NCBI GenBank assembly: GCA_036250195.1 | Contig: JAVHZZ010000006.1 | Location: 171,537,624-171,601,623, forward strand | DNA length: 64,000 nucleotides | From: Mixophyes australis | Taxonomy: Eukaryota; Chordata; Amphibia; Anura; Limnodynastidae | Direction of reading: 5' to 3' | In this document: positions 11,771-23,904 of the stretch, piece by piece | Layout: every line of letters starts with the position of its first letter | Position numbering within the stretch: the stretch's first letter is position 1 | Program-made: the position numbers and the translations under genes | Notes under the pieces: generated by a model | The model's database searches: none | What the model was told of the DNA's origin: nothing | What the model saw: the letters and a program-made list of their open reading frames with translations, nothing else

Positions 11771-12056
11771 CAGGGCCGGATTAACCCTAGGGCTAACTGG
11801 GCTACAGCCCAGGGGCCTATGGCATCCAGGGGGCCCTTGAAAGTGCTCAGCAGCAGTATTGATCAGTGCTGCTGAGCACTTTCACTGCGGTCCTTCTCTG
11901 GCGCGCTGTAGTCTCCGATCACGGGGGGGGGGGCGCAGGCTACTCGGATCACGGGGGGAGGGGAGCGGGCAGCTTGGATCACAGGGGGGGGGGGCCCTCA
12001 CGGGGGAATGGAGGCCCCCTTAGCCCAGGGGCCTCCATTCCCTTAATCTGGCCCTG
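11771..12056. mobile_element. hAT MITE (CAGGGCCGGATTAA ends) with internal hairpin
   Basis: ATGGTATG is repeated exactly at 11763-11770 and 12057-12064, the 8-bp duplication expected of hAT. The left end is CAGGGCCGGATTAACC and the right end TTAATCTGGCCCTG. Inside, GAAAGTGCTCAGCAGCA and its inverse form a hairpin at 11839-11883. G-runs and the repeated word GGATCACGGGGGG follow. A fragment of the same end type occurs at 59113-59167. Confidence 0.9.
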
Positions 12057-12064
12057 ATGGTATG

Positions 12065-12781
12065 ATATTTCCCCCACACCCGGGGGAAGTATATGTCCCA
12101 AACCTAGCAATGCCAGTTTTGCAAATTCTTTCTAGAAATATATCAAATGCTCTACATTGCATTTTCTTTATTTTCAAACTGGTACTTTTATTTTTTTTAA
12201 ATGGGTGCAAGCAGAGTAATGGATATGAGCACCACTCACTAGTGGTCATCTAGTTGCACTACATGACAGTAGTTATTTTATTAATAAATAAGAATGATAA
12301 GGGTTTGAACTTCTTTCATCCCAGGGATTTGGCTAATGCGGAATGGTTTTCAGGATGTCTAGTGCTGGGTTAGCAAAGTTTAGGATCAGAGGAAATGTCT
12401 AAAAAGTTGGGTTTTTTTTGTTCGTTCCACCACCCTCCTGTATTAGAGAGTGCTTTGGACATTAATACTTAACACATGTGGTACTAAATAGCATGGCAGC
12501 AAACTTTTTTAAAAATAACGCTGAATTGCAAAATATCCCATAGAAGAAACATACATTATCAAGAAATATGCATATATTTTTCTTTACCAACATCCCCAAG
12601 TTATCCTCTTGCATCTTCCACTTGGCCGAGTAACCCTATTTGCATATTGCTGATAGCTGTATGTTCTTGCTGTGATTGAATGCCCTGGGAGGGACTGCTT
12701 TGTTACGAACCTGGACCAATAGATTGAAGTTATGTTGTGCAAATCAATGCACAAAGTGTCCAGTGGTTCTTGATAAAAGCA
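12065..12781. other. Unassigned sequence
   Basis: No transposon ends, RNA gene or exon recognised. Confidence 0.5.
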
Positions 12782-13264
12782 CTTCAGACCAGAGCCGGAT
12801 TTAGACCTCATAGGGCCCTAGGCAGGATACTGTTTTTGGGGCCCCTCCCTGCAACAATCCATAGCACTATATTTTTGCAGCCTACCATATACCCCTATAG
12901 TTACGTAGAAGTGAAAGCATGTGCCGCCGCATGCCTACCATATACCCCTATAGTTAAGTAGATATGAAAGTATGAAAGCATGTGCCGCCGCGCAGCGGCG
13001 GCACGCCGCCAAAGGAGGTGAGGGCGTGGCTTGCATCTTTGGGGGCGTACCTAACATGTGTAAAGAGCAAGGCCACCCTGCTGCAGAAAAAGGCACCCCT
13101 AAATAATTACCAAGCAGTCCCGTTTTTTTAAGTAGTTGGGTCAAAACAACATAATAAATATTGAAGTCAGGGCAGAAATACTTACTTAAGTTGTTTGCAA
13201 AAATAATACGCATAAATCCAAGTATGTGCTCTTGTCACTTTTGTCCCTCTATCATCACACTGTG

Positions 13265-13920
13265 CCCCTTCATTGTCACTTTTGCCCCTTCACAATATCA
13301 CATGTGCCCTTTCACCATCACCTCTGTGCCCATCACCATCACCACCTCTGTGCCAATCACCATCACCACCACTGTGCCAATCACCATCACCACCTCTGTG
13401 CCCATTACCACCTCTGTGCCCTTCACCATCACCACTTCTGTGCCAATCACCATCACCACCTCTGTGCCTCTTCACCATCACCACCTCTGTGCCCTTCACC
13501 ATTACCACCTCTGTGCCAATCACCATCACCAATTCTGTGCCCCTTCACCATCACCACCTCTGTGCCCTTCACCATCACCACCTCTGTGCCCATCACCACT
13601 TCTGTGCCAATCACCATCACCACTTCTGTGCCAATCACCATCTCTGTGCCCTTCACCATCACCACCTCTGTGCCCTTCACCATCACAACTTCTGTGCCAA
13701 TCACCATCTCTGTGCCCTTCACCACCTCTGTGCCCATCACCATCACCACTTCTGTGCCCCTTCACCATTACCACTTCTGTGCCCTTTCACCATCACCACT
13801 TCTGTGCCCCTTCACCACCTCTGTGCCCATCACCACTTCTGTGCCCCTTCACCATCACCACTTCTGTGCCCCTTCACCATCACCACTTCTGTGCCCCTTC
13901 ACCATCACCACTTCTGTCCC
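13265..13920 (+). repeat. Minisatellite with a ~20-bp CTGTGCC-CACCATCACC unit
   Basis: About 30 units of the form CTGTGCCC-TTCACCATCACCAC, with shorter variants that drop a CACCAT block. The first few units are the most diverged. Because units vary in length by amounts that do and do not preserve frame, every reading frame stays open for long distances. A related unit occurs in inverse orientation at 17990-18440. Confidence 0.9.
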
Positions 13921-14017
13921 TTGTTCTACTTACCTTTCTATTGCGCGCTGCTCCTCCTCCGTCAGTCCAGATGAAAAAAAAAAAAAAAAAAAAGAGAAAG
14001 TCACGTGATCGCTCGTC

Positions 14018-14078
14018 GGGTCCCGGCAGCCTCTCCTCCTCTCTCTATCACTGAGAGGAGAAGAGGCTGCCAGGACCC
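14018..14078. repeat. Internal hairpin of the hAT element
   Basis: GGGTCCCGGCAGCCTCT pairs with AGAGGCTGCCAGGACCC around a loop near TATCACT, with one or two mismatches. Confidence 0.75.
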
Positions 14079-14127
14079 GATTCGCGGCACCCGACCCCCC
14101 CCTCCTCCGATTCGCGGCACCCCCCCC

Positions 14128-14212
14128 TCCCCCGACTCGCGGCACACCCCCCCCCCCCCCCCGCACGAGTCGCGGGGGGGGGGGGGGGGGGGGTGCCGCG
14201 AGTCGGGGGAGG
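14128..14212. repeat. Inverted repeat made of a C-run facing a G-run
   Basis: CCCCCGACTCGCGGCAC plus a C-run of about 17 is followed, after GCACGAGTCGC, by a G-run of about 21 and GTGCCGCGAGTCGGGGG. It can form a very stable hairpin and a G-rich structure, and is likely to be polymorphic in length or mis-assembled. Confidence 0.75.
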
Positions 14213-14345
14213 GGCCGAATTTTTTTATTTTTTTTTCATTTTTTTTTAAACTACTCCTGTCCCCCCCAGCTGTGCCCCCCCAGAGCCGCTAGGCCCTAGG
14301 CAGGTGCCTAGGTTGCCTAGCGGTAAATCCGGCCCTGCTTCAGAC

Positions 14346-15804
14346 CTTGGACAGCTCTTGTCACACTCAAGATATTTGAAGCTGGTACAGAGACAAGGAT
14401 TAAAACTAATGCTATACTTCTATTTCTATGCCATAGCCTGCCTAACATATAGCATGTTTCCATTTTATAAGTATAAATATATAACATATATAACAGAATT
14501 CTTAACTCAATCCTGATAACCCATTTCTTGTCTGCATTCTATCCTATAGAATTACAGCATACACTGAAACATAGAAACTAAAGCCTAGTCTAGATGTGCA
14601 ACCTGATGGTAGCTACAAAAATGCAGTGACCTTGTCACAAAAATGGTCCCTTAAGATACATGGAGCTGATATGCTGGTTAAAGTGGCCATAATAATGGTT
14701 AATTGATACTCCTAGAACAGGACTGGACAGGTTCCAGGAGTCAGGTTGTCAGTGCGCCTGCAAAAAATTACTGCCGGCGGTAGTCATTTGTGTTGATATC
14801 AATGGATTTTCATCTTTCCTGGCTCCATGAAAGATCCTATACACAAGAATGAGTATAATATTTTTGCTGCTTAAATTGACAGCTCGCTCACTCAGGTTTT
14901 ACTCTCATATGTTGAAGCAGAAACCAGTGCCTCCATATAAATAAATCACCTTAGATCGATTTTTGTAAAGGGAATGCTGAGTTATAGGAGGACCCTTTAG
15001 AAAAAAATTATATGGCTTCAGTTTCATATTTAAAGAGGTATACACCTTGAAGGATTGCTTCTTAAGCCTTTTATTCTTTGTCTGTGTTTTGTAAAATTGA
15101 ATTGTGCAATCCCTACCCTACCTGACAGCTAATGATATAATCCATACATTTATGACACGTTCTTAAGTGGATCTAACAGAAGATAAAAAGATGAAATGGC
15201 AAAGCATAATATCTGCTTGCTGTGACATCACTGTCATTGCATCTATTTGGCCTTGTGTGTAGTCCTTTTCCATTACCACAAAAGCTTTCTAGCCTCTTAG
15301 GCATTGACTTTGCATGGCTGAAGGAAAAATATGACCCTCTTAGGCAAGCTCTCTCCAATGGATAGCATAAATAGCACTCTGTAAAGCACTCTGTAAAGCA
15401 TAACCACACAAGAAGCTTCAAGTGTATTATTTAGCTCACTAATTTACAAGCTTTAACATATATTAATATAAAGGTATTATTACCTTCTACTTAAATATAA
15501 AAAATAAAATACTTTGAACATGACTGATGCTTAAAATTGATTTATATAATTCCTAAAAATGTTAACCTATTTCTGCCTTTGAACGGCCATGATGACGACC
15601 TCTCTTAAAATGAGCGAATTATATGTCAACATCTGATTATATTAAAGATTATACTCTTGCAGGCACAAAAATCCCAAAAAATAAGGAATCCACACACCAA
15701 TGGGTACCATGCAAAAAACTAGTTCTATTTTTAACATTTTGAAGTATTGCAGCTCCCATTTCTTAACTATTTTAGTCTTAAAAGAAGGAATGCTTTGGTA
15801 TCTT
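14346..15804. other. Apparently unique AT-rich sequence
   Basis: No exon, RNA gene or transposon end recognised. A short frame at 15173-15421 (minus) includes a small tandem duplication (GTAAAGCACTCT twice) and no domain. Confidence 0.5.
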
Positions 15805-15907
15805 TCATCATCACCATTTATTTTATATAGCACCACTAATTCCGCAGCGCTGTACAGAGAACTCACATGAGTCCCTACCCCCATTGGAGCTTACAGTCTA
15901 AATTCCC

Positions 15908-15943
<36 letters not shown>

Positions 15944-16093
15944 TACCAGTATGTTTTTAGAGTGTGGGAGGAAACCAGAGCACTCAGAGGAAACCCACGC
16001 AAACACGGAGAAAACATATAAACTCCACACAGATAAGGCCATGGTCGGGAACTGAACTTGTGACCCCAGTGCTGTAAGGCAGAAGTGCTAATA
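15805..16093 (-). mobile_element. tRNA-derived SINE, minus strand, 5' truncated
   Basis: Same family as 9083-9415. The order is a CATCATCACC tail, the ATTCCGCAGCGCTGTACAG word, an expanded (CA)n tract of about 15 units (15911-15941), the GTGTGGGAGGAAACC core, and a B-box inverse near CCGGAACTGAAC. The copy stops at GCAGAAGTGCTAA, just before the A-box, so its promoter half is missing. Confidence 0.75.
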
Positions 16094-16211
16094 GTATCAG
16101 TTAGTGTGTGGATATTAACATGGCTTGTAATTTGCTGTGCAGACAAAATATACTATAGCAGTTGAAATGCTTTGATCTGATATAACAATCAACCTTCCCC
16201 CCCCATTTATA

Positions 16212-16720
16212 GGTGTCTATGCATCAATAAGATGCGGTGCAACTAAACGCATCGCTGCAAATCTCAGGGATACATATTTATGCACTGCTGGAATGCATCA
16301 TGCCGGGGCTACTCTGGGAGCGAAGTGACCCCTGTGCTGCAAACTTTTTTTCCTTCTTACCAGCAGCTTAGTGCTGCCGGTGAATGGAGGAAGTGCTGTA
16401 CGCAGCATTTCCAATGTACTGGATTCTGCAAAGCCAGAGAGGCTTCAGCAGAATCCCAAAGGAAAAGACTGGTAACGCCATCCTGAGATGGTGTTATCTG
16501 TCTGCGCAGTGCAAAGCTTATTAAAGCTTTATAAATTGCTGAACATCGCAGTCCCTATATTAATCTATGGGGACTGCGATGCTGCACGGTATTTGCCTAA
16601 GGGGAGGAGATTTCTGCTATATCTCCTCCGTTAGGAACGTAATACATAGCAACCATACTTAAAAGATGCAAGCTGTTTCCGCATCTTTTAAGTGGCAAAT
16701 AAGCTTGATGCATAGACCCC
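16212..16720. mobile_element. MITE with 'GGTGTCTATGCATCAA' ends
   Basis: The left end GGTGTCTATGCATCAATAAG is the near-inverse of the right end CTTGATGCATAGACCCC, with ATA on both outer sides (possible 3-bp duplication). Two internal inverted pairs are visible: CAGTCCCTATA/TGGGGACTGCGA around 16548-16580, and AAAAGATGC/GCATCTTTTAAG around 16660-16692. No coding content. Confidence 0.65.
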
Positions 16721-16723
16721 ATA

Positions 16724-17087
16724 GTCTTCACATTATTATGTTTTTGCATAATTAATCATTGCTGTTAAAAAATAAAGATACACAGACAAGAATTTCAAGT
16801 ACCTTAAGCCTCTCTTATTTACCTAGATGAAGGAAACCACCCAAATACAAACAAACCCCCATTTTCTTTTATATAGTGTAGAAAAATTAGTGTCTTCTGG
16901 GTATATTTCTCACTGAGGGGCTTATTCCTGTTATTAGTCTAATATTTTATTGCCGCTTATTATTATAGATTAAAAAAATACTTATTGCTTTGATTTTGCA
17001 TTAATTTTTAGCCATGGATGCTAAGTGATAACTTGCTGAAAACTATCTAGAGCAATAAGGGTTTTGGGTTAACCTGTATATGTATGC

Positions 17088-17144
<57 letters not shown>

Positions 17145-17637
17145 GATACAAGTTAACCCGTGCATGATACCCGTGCATGATCATGCATTCTAGTCAAATC
17201 AAGCTACTTAAGGTGTTAAAAAGGTTCTTGTCATGCATTTGGGCCATAGCCCAGGCCTCAACCACCAACCACTCCCCACTGTCACCCCCGGCAACCACCA
17301 ACCACTCCCAACTGTCACTTCTCCTTCAAGAAATATATATATATTTTTTTAAATCTTTATAAACACTTTTAACAATTAACAAATTAAATTAACAAATTAA
17401 AAACATCTTAGTATACCAAATTTCAGCCCTTTCTGAATTTTTTTTTCCACACACACTAAGAATCTCAGGATAGCATAATATAATGTTTGAACACACTTTT
17501 CTTGTGAGCCAAGCGCTAAAATAACAGAGATCAGCTCCCTAGACACTTGCCACTGTCTAGCATTGGTCACATTGCATAGAATAAAAAACAGGTTTAAATA
17601 GCTTACACTTCTTCCGCAGCCTTATTTTGATGGACAG
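16724..17637. other. Unassigned sequence with a (TA)n tract
   Basis: A (TA)n microsatellite of about 47 bp at 17095-17141 is followed by a small GTGCATGATACCC duplication (17159-17183) and two similar CAACCACCAACCACTCCC copies (17258-17312). Otherwise unique. Confidence 0.5.
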
Positions 17638-17645
17638 ACGACACT

Positions 17646-19278
17646 CAGGGCCGCCGAGATGGGGGGCGAGTGGGAACTAATTACCCGAGCCTGGGCCCTC
17701 ACTGTCGACGGTGTTTTTCTTCTTTTTTTCTTTGTTTTTTTTGCGCGTGATCATGTGAGTATACAAATACTCACATAATCGCGGGTCTGGCGTCTCTCTT
17801 CCCTCCTCCGTTTGCACTGAATGTCGGGTGTGATGTCATCAGGCCCAACATTCAGTGAGGAGCGGCGCAGAGAGGACCAAGAGAGAAGACAGAAGAGAGA
17901 AGAAAAAAAAAGAGATGAAAGAAGCCAATACAATGGTAAATAAAAGAACGGAGGAAAGCAGAAAGGCACATGCTGATGAAGAAGACGGCGAGGGGAGAGA
18001 GGCACATGGTGATGAAGAAGGGGGGGAGAAAGGCATAGGGTGATGAAGAAGAGGGGGGAGAGAGAAAGGCACAGGGTGATGAAGAAGAGAGAGGAGCAGC
18101 ATGGCACAGAGTGAAGGGGGGCAAAAGCCGCATGGCACAGAGTGTGAAGGGGGGCAAAAGCTGCATGGCACAGAGTGTGAAGAGGAGCAAAAGCAGCATG
18201 ACACAGTGTGAAGAGAGGAAAAAGCAACATGCACAGGGTGATGAAGGGGTGCCAGGAGAAGGGGGTAGCAAAAGCAGCATGGCAGAGTGTAATGAAGGGG
18301 GGCCAGGTGAAGGGGGGGCAAAGCAGCATGGAGGGTGCAGTGTGATCATAAGGGGGCATAGCGTGGTTGTGATGAAGGGGCACAGTGTGATCATAAGGAG
18401 GCACAGCATGGTGATGATGAAGGGGCACAGTAATGTGTGTGTGATAGCACAGGGAGCTTTTGGCAATGTAGCGTGTATGAGGTAGGTGGTGGCTAATTAA
18501 TGGGTGCTATTATGTTTCTGGGGTGATGGTGGGGCAATGTAATAGTGGTGACTATTAATTTAAGATGGGGTGGTTTGGGGGCTATTGAATGTGGGGGTGA
18601 GTTTGGGGAAAATTAAGTCTCTTTATTAAATGTGACTATGAATTATTTAATGGCAGAGATGTAAATACTATTAATTTATTACTGGGGCTGTTTAGAGGGA
18701 GGGAAATAGGTTTATTTATTAAATGGGAATACTATTATTTTAATGTTGAAGATGGAGGAAGGCCTAATTATTAATCGCTGGTGCTATTGATTTAACGCCG
18801 GGGCTGGTTGTAGTTTTCTAAATGTAGCCATTTTTTTCCCAAACAGGGCCCCCAACATTTCAGGACCCAGACAAGCCACAACTAAAGAAACCTGCAGCTA
18901 CAGGTGGTGAAAGTGACAAGAACAGGTAGAAGAGAGCAGGAGAGTCTGTGAAATGTTGTGATTCTAGTGGGACAATCCCAATTTTTTGTGACTGTTCTGC
19001 CCAATGTAAGGTGCAGGCCAAGACTGTGAACTCTTTATTTACTACACTGTGGTGCTAGATGTCCTGAAAGTCAGGAGTTCTTGGACATAGGTCACGCTCT
19101 GGCGAATTAAAGGCCCAACGCTTTTCATCTGCTAGCCACGCCCCAATGATTCATAGCCACGCCCACAATAGTATGACCACACACCCTTTGGCGCGCAAAT
19201 TTTTTCACCATGCTCAACTATAAGGGGGGCCCCATGAAGTTGTTGTACTGGGGCCCTGAATTCCTCTTGCAAGCCCTG
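17646..19278. mobile_element. 1.63-kb non-autonomous hAT carrying a related minisatellite
   Basis: ACGACACT (17638-17645) and ATGACACT (19279-19286) flank the element, 8 bp with one mismatch. The left tip is CAGGGCCGCCGAGA and the right tip AAGCCCTG. The body has a T-run, GCGCGTGATCATGTGAG with a small hairpin, a minisatellite (17990-18440), then decayed AT-rich sequence with repeated CTATTAATTTA words. The minus-strand 160-225-codon ORFs are translations of the array, not genes. It shares the T-run, GTGATC and array with 12790-14337 in opposite orientation, although the tips differ. Confidence 0.8.
17990..18440 (-). repeat. Minisatellite related to the array at 13265-13920
   Basis: On the plus strand the unit is GTGATGAAGAGGGGGGCACAG with variants; its inverse, CTGTGCC-CCTTCATCAC, resembles the unit at 13265-13920. 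Units vary from about 22 to 36 bp, and some carry an inserted AAAAGCAGCATGGCACAGAG block. Confidence 0.8.
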
Positions 19279-19286
19279 ATGACACT

Positions 19287-19563
19287 CCCACCTTGCCTTT
19301 AAATGGGAGCTCTTTGCAGGTGCTCTGTTTAATTGCAGACACACCCTATCATCCTGCAGATTGTTAGTGAAAAGGATGCCTTTTAAACAACTTCAGAATA
19401 AGTAAGTTATATCAGACTCTTTACTATTTTTTTGTCACATATGTCCTCCACCTGTATCTCTTTAAATTAACTACTGTACAAATGTATATCTCTATTTGCA
19501 GCCTTTCTCTGCAGATGGCCAGCAAAATGCTTTTGAAGCCTATGGCAAACAGCTCCCTTTGTC

Positions 19564-19602
<39 letters not shown>
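19287..19602. repeat. Short unassigned stretch ending in an (AT)n microsatellite
   Basis: Unique sequence to about 19564, then roughly 19 AT dinucleotides at 19567-19602. The tract directly borders the Tc1 relic. Confidence 0.6.
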
Positions 19603-19610
<8 letters not shown>

Positions 19611-20676
19611 TCAGAGGACACTTTTTTTAGGTACACCTGCTTGTTACTGCAAATATCTAATCAGCCAATTATGTGGCAAAAACTCAATGCCTAAATTCAT
19701 GCAGACATGTCAAGAGGTTCAGTTGTTGTTCAGACCAAACATCAGAATGGGTAAGAAATATGATCTAAGTGACTTTGACCGTGATATGATTGTTGGTGCC
19801 GGATGGGGTGGTTTGAGTACCTCAGTAGCTGCTGATCTCATGGGATTTTTACCCACAACAGTCTCTAGAGTTTACAGAGAATAGCAAAAAAAAATGTGAG
19901 CGACAATTCAGTGGGCGAAAACGCCTTGTTAGTGTGCAGGTTCGAGGAGAATGGACAGTATGGTTCGGGCTGACAGGAAGGAAGCAGTAACTCAAACAAG
20001 CAGCGGTATATAGAAAAGCATCTCTGAACACACAGTACATCTGACCTTGAAGTGTATGGGCTACAGCAACAAAAGACCACACCAGGTTGCATTCCTGTCC
20101 AATATGAATAGGAAATTGAGGCTACAGTGGGCACAGGCTCGCCAAAACTTCACAGTTGAAGATTGGGAAAATGTCACCTGGTCTGACACATCCATTGATC
20201 CATCCTGTGTCTTTGTCAAGGATGCAGGCTGGTGGTGGAGGTGTAATGGTGTGGAAAATGTTTTCTATGCACATATTAGGTCCCTTAATACCAATTAAGC
20301 ATTGTTTAAATGACATAGCCTCCCTTGGTATTGTGCAACCCTTTATGGCCACAGTCTACCCATCTTCTAATAGCAACTTCCAGCAGGATAATGTGCCATG
20401 TCACAAAGCACACATCATCTCAAGCTGGTTCCAGGAGCATGATAATGAGTTCAGTGTACTCCGGTGGCCTCCACAGTCACCAGTAGAGAACCTTTGGGAT
20501 GCGATGGAATGGGACATTTGCATTGTGCAACCAACACATATGCAGCAACTGCGTGATGCTATTTTGTCAGCATGGACCAGGAACATAAAATATTTTTTCT
20601 AGCACCTTGCTGAATTCATGAATAATTCAGGCTGTTCTGGTGACAAGTGGAGGTTCTATCCAGTACTACTAGCTTA
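19603..20676 (+). pseudogene. Tc1-like transposase pseudogene
   Basis: The N-terminal frame begins at 19747 with GKKYDLSDFDRDMIVG, followed by a helix-turn-helix-like region ending in TTVSRVYRE. After several frame breaks the catalytic part resumes: TWSDTS (first Asp), GGGGVMVWKMFS, then FQQDNVPCHKAHI (second Asp), then PPQSPVENLWDA. A few residues are missing before the third acidic residue in that last block. The C-terminal QQLRDAILSAWT motif follows. The upstream TAGGTACACC words fit the known ends of this vertebrate family; the right end is incomplete. Inactive because of stops, frameshifts and deletions. Confidence 0.9.
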
Positions 20677-21205
20677 GGGGCCTATTTATTAAAATTACAG
20701 TTGAAAATCTACTTTTATGAAAAAGATTATATATACAGCTGTAGATATGTTATGTTAACAGTCAATCATTTTTTTTTTTTACTGTCAGTCTACCCTCTGC
20801 TAATGCTGTCATGCTTGATAAAAAGGGTCTCCAATGCAAAATCATGGGGAATAAAGGGGCGCCTTTGCTGTCAAGAAAGGAGTGAGCTGGTGATACCTAA
20901 CGCTAGTGACGTTATTGCTGGCTGTGACCATTCACATGACCATTCACTGTGACCATCATACATAAGGTGAAGTGAAAAAAGCCCCATCACTGTAGATAAC
21001 ACCAGTTATCGCAAGCAGCAGGGCTTTAAGATCTTTGAAACATCCGCACACAAGTTGCTGCTTTAAAAGTAGCATTGTGTAACAATGTTGTCACCAATCT
21101 GCCCTGGAAATGTGTGTGAAAGCGCACAGACATGCACTGAAGAGGAAGCGCAGAAATGCATTGTAAATTCCATTTTGGTAAACTATTGTACTTGACAGAT
21201 AAGTC

Positions 21206-21250
<45 letters not shown>

Positions 21251-22164
21251 GCAAAGTGAGGAAATCAATTTTATTGAATGTGTGCCTCCCAGAGTTCAAC
21301 TGACCTTGCTAATGCTACTACATATATAAATATTAGTTTATTTCACAATAATTCACTTGTAATAGCAGTCAAGCAGTAAATGTCATTTACTAGCAGCGTC
21401 TACATCACTTCACAGTCCTGCCTAGTGTCACTTTTTGTCCACCCCATTAATTTGCATTCTAAAATACCGCTCATTGGATAATAAGAGGACCTTAGGACTG
21501 TTTTTATTCCATTGGTAGAACTGCACTTCTTAATAAGTTATACCTCATAAAATGCATTTGGCTAGCCAGGTCACTCATGGGCTGATTCCCTCAGATTGGC
21601 CCAGTGAAGTGGTAAGTTAACTCTTACGTCCCTTGGCAGTATTACTGTACAGAATTGCTCATCTGCTTTAACGAGATTTTAAAAATCATGGCGACTGGGT
21701 GGCGTTAGAAACCCAACCACACTGACATGTATTAGTAACTAGACTCTGAAAACTTATATCGTTTTTATGTGGATACAATGTGAGGCACATTCCTGCTTCG
21801 TGCTCATAATGAAAAAAGAATGACCTGATCTGACCGGTTCCATCCATCAAAAGCACTAATATTTACATCACATTTTCCATTTTGTCAAGCTTATCTGTGT
21901 GATTCCTGCATGAAGGGGTCAATTCTACAGAAATATCACAAAACATCATTTACACTACAGGCTCATGTTTTTGCATATTTGTAAATTACTCTCCATCTTA
22001 AATGTACAAACCTCAAATGTGTTTCATAAGCCTGATTGAAAATTGGGGAGCAAATTAGGTAATATTGAGGTTAAAACGGATTGCGCTCCTAAAAGAGGGG
22101 CAAATACCTTGGATGAAAAAGGTCCTCAAATAGGATAAAGTTTCTTTGTTAAATACTTCAATGC
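20677..22164. other. Unassigned sequence with an (AT)n tract
   Basis: GGGGCCTATTTATTAAAATT at 20677 resembles one end of the MITE class at 33736, but no partner end was found. (AT)n lies at 21208-21246. The rest is unique. Confidence 0.45.
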
Positions 22165-22166
22165 TA

Positions 22167-22677
22167 CACTGATCAGCCACAACATTAAAACCACCTGCCT
22201 AATATTGTGTATGTCCACTTCATGCCATCTAGTCAGCTCTGACCCATCGAGCCATGGACATCACAAGACCTATGAAAGTGGCAGCAGATCCTTTAAGATC
22301 CGTAAGTTGCGAGGTGGGGTCTCCATGGCTCGGATTTATTTCTCCAGCACATCTTATAGATGCTCGATCAGATTGACATCTGGGGAATTTGGACACCCAC
22401 CCAGTCGTCCACATAAAGTAAGAGAAAACAAAAATCATCAGACCAGGCCGCCATTATCCATTGATCCATGGTCCGTTTCTGGAGCTCACATGTCCGTTGT
22501 AGGCTCCGGGAACACCCTACAAGATCTGCAGTTTTGAAGATGCTCTGATCCAACCGTCTAAGCCATGACAATTTGGCCCTTGTCAAAGTTCCAGCCCTTG
22601 ACAGGTGTCAGTGTAATGAGATAATCAATATTATTCACTTTGCTTGTGAGTGGTTTTAATGTTATGGCTCATCATTG
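22167..22677 (-). mobile_element. Internally deleted Tc1-like element, minus strand
   Basis: The ends CACTGATCAGCCACAACATT and GTTATGGCTCATCATTG are near-inverses, flanked by TA on both sides (22165-22166 and 22678-22679), the Tc1/mariner target duplication. Between them only parts of a transposase remain on the minus strand, such as the region giving RQL-GSA. Most of the catalytic domain is gone. It belongs to a different Tc1 family from the relic at 19603. Confidence 0.85.
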
Positions 22678-22679
22678 TA

Positions 22680-23896
22680 TGTGCTAATTGTTTGTAGATG
22701 TGTTAAAGAAAAGGAAACTTGCAAAGCTATGTATACTGTGGGTTAGTAGCATCATGGAGCATGTGTTTTCTGTAATAAAGTTGGAAATATGTTGTCTGCC
22801 AAAATATCTTCCCAACAGCTTTCCATAATTCTTATGACAAGTCTGGAATGTTTGTTACCTGTATGGGGTCGTAATGGAGAGTTGTTTTGTATAAAATTTC
22901 CAGCAGCTGGGAAATTTTTAATGCATTTGCACGCTCTATGCCTATGCTCTGTTTCCATGTGCTTAATGTGGAGACATAAGCTAAGGATTAGATAGTCAAT
23001 ATAACCTACTAACTCTATTCATGCAGAGAGGAGTGAGGCAGGCTTGATGCGTGCAAGGGATTACAGACTGCTTGCTCTGATTTTAGGCTCTAGGGGTGCA
23101 ACACTATTCTGTAGACACGTAGCAATGAGCAAGACAAAATTATTCTTGTTCGTAATGTGCTATTTCTTTGGACTACTGCAGCAGATTCAAAACTCTGGCC
23201 TTTTTACTATCTAGGGGGTGGGGTTTAGGGTTTAGATTTAGATAGGGTTAGTAAATATAAGTACTGCTGTAATCTAGAGGGAGGTTGAATGGGTTTTCCT
23301 TTACATGACCTTAATTTGTTTGCTTATACACACTTTTGCATGTTTTTAGTACATTCTTTGTTGTTTATTTCTAATTTTCTTATTTACCTTTCAGTTATTC
23401 CTTTAAAGGGGAGATTCAAATTGGCGCAAAGTGTCTTTGGAACCTCCACAGAGACACCGCGATCCGATGTTATGGCTGGAATCTCTGCTCATTTTCCCAT
23501 AGAGGTGCGAGGAAAAATGAGTGGAGATTCCTACTGTAATTTCTGGCACATCCGGAAATCGCGGTGATGTCCGCATACCACATCAGTGGCAATTGAATCT
23601 TTCCATAAGTCCTTTGGCCAAGTTGTTTATTTTCTTCACCTTAGTACAAGACAGAGGGGCAGATATATCAACTCACGAAAAACTCTAATGCCAGGTAAAA
23701 TGGGAGTTTTCAATAGCGATGGGCTTTTGTTTGTTTCACTTTATACATCAAAGATTCCTTTGCATAGTCTTCCTATTTAACAATTATCATGGCGGTAGAT
23801 TATTATTCCATTTTACAGGCATATTTTGTATATTTTAGTCACCCCTGGACTTGACAACAGATAAGTTCAAGTTGGTATAATGTACTTAAACACCAG
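22680..23896. other. Apparently unique sequence
   Basis: No exon or repeat boundary recognised. A short T/G-rich GGGTTTAG repeat lies near 23219-23240. Confidence 0.5.
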
Positions 23897-23904
23897 TTTT
23901 ATAT

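Larger units (their letters stand above)
12790..14337. mobile_element. 1.55-kb non-autonomous hAT carrying a minisatellite
   Basis: CTTCAGAC is repeated exactly at 12782-12789 and 14338-14345 (8-bp target duplication). The ends are CAGAGCCGGATTTAGACC and GGTAAATCCGGCCCTG. The body holds, in order: a duplicated segment around CTACCATATACCCCTATAGT; a minisatellite (13265-13920); an A-run; CACGTGATC; a hairpin (14018-14078); and a C-run/G-run inverted repeat. The 230-297-codon ORFs here come only from the minisatellite (Pro/Ser/Cys/His repeats in all three frames) and should not be called proteins. No transposase remains. Confidence 0.9.

Noticed and set aside
13265..13920. CRISPR-like array of short repeats
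   Set aside because: Units are directly adjacent and variable, with no unique spacers; the context is eukaryotic transposon DNA.
13161..14054. Long plus-strand ORFs (230-297 codons) rich in Pro, Ser, Cys and His
   Set aside because: They are translations of the minisatellite in all three frames, inside a non-autonomous hAT; no domain, no codon bias.
17751..18466. Minus-strand ORFs of 160-225 codons
   Set aside because: They translate the related minisatellite in several frames at once.
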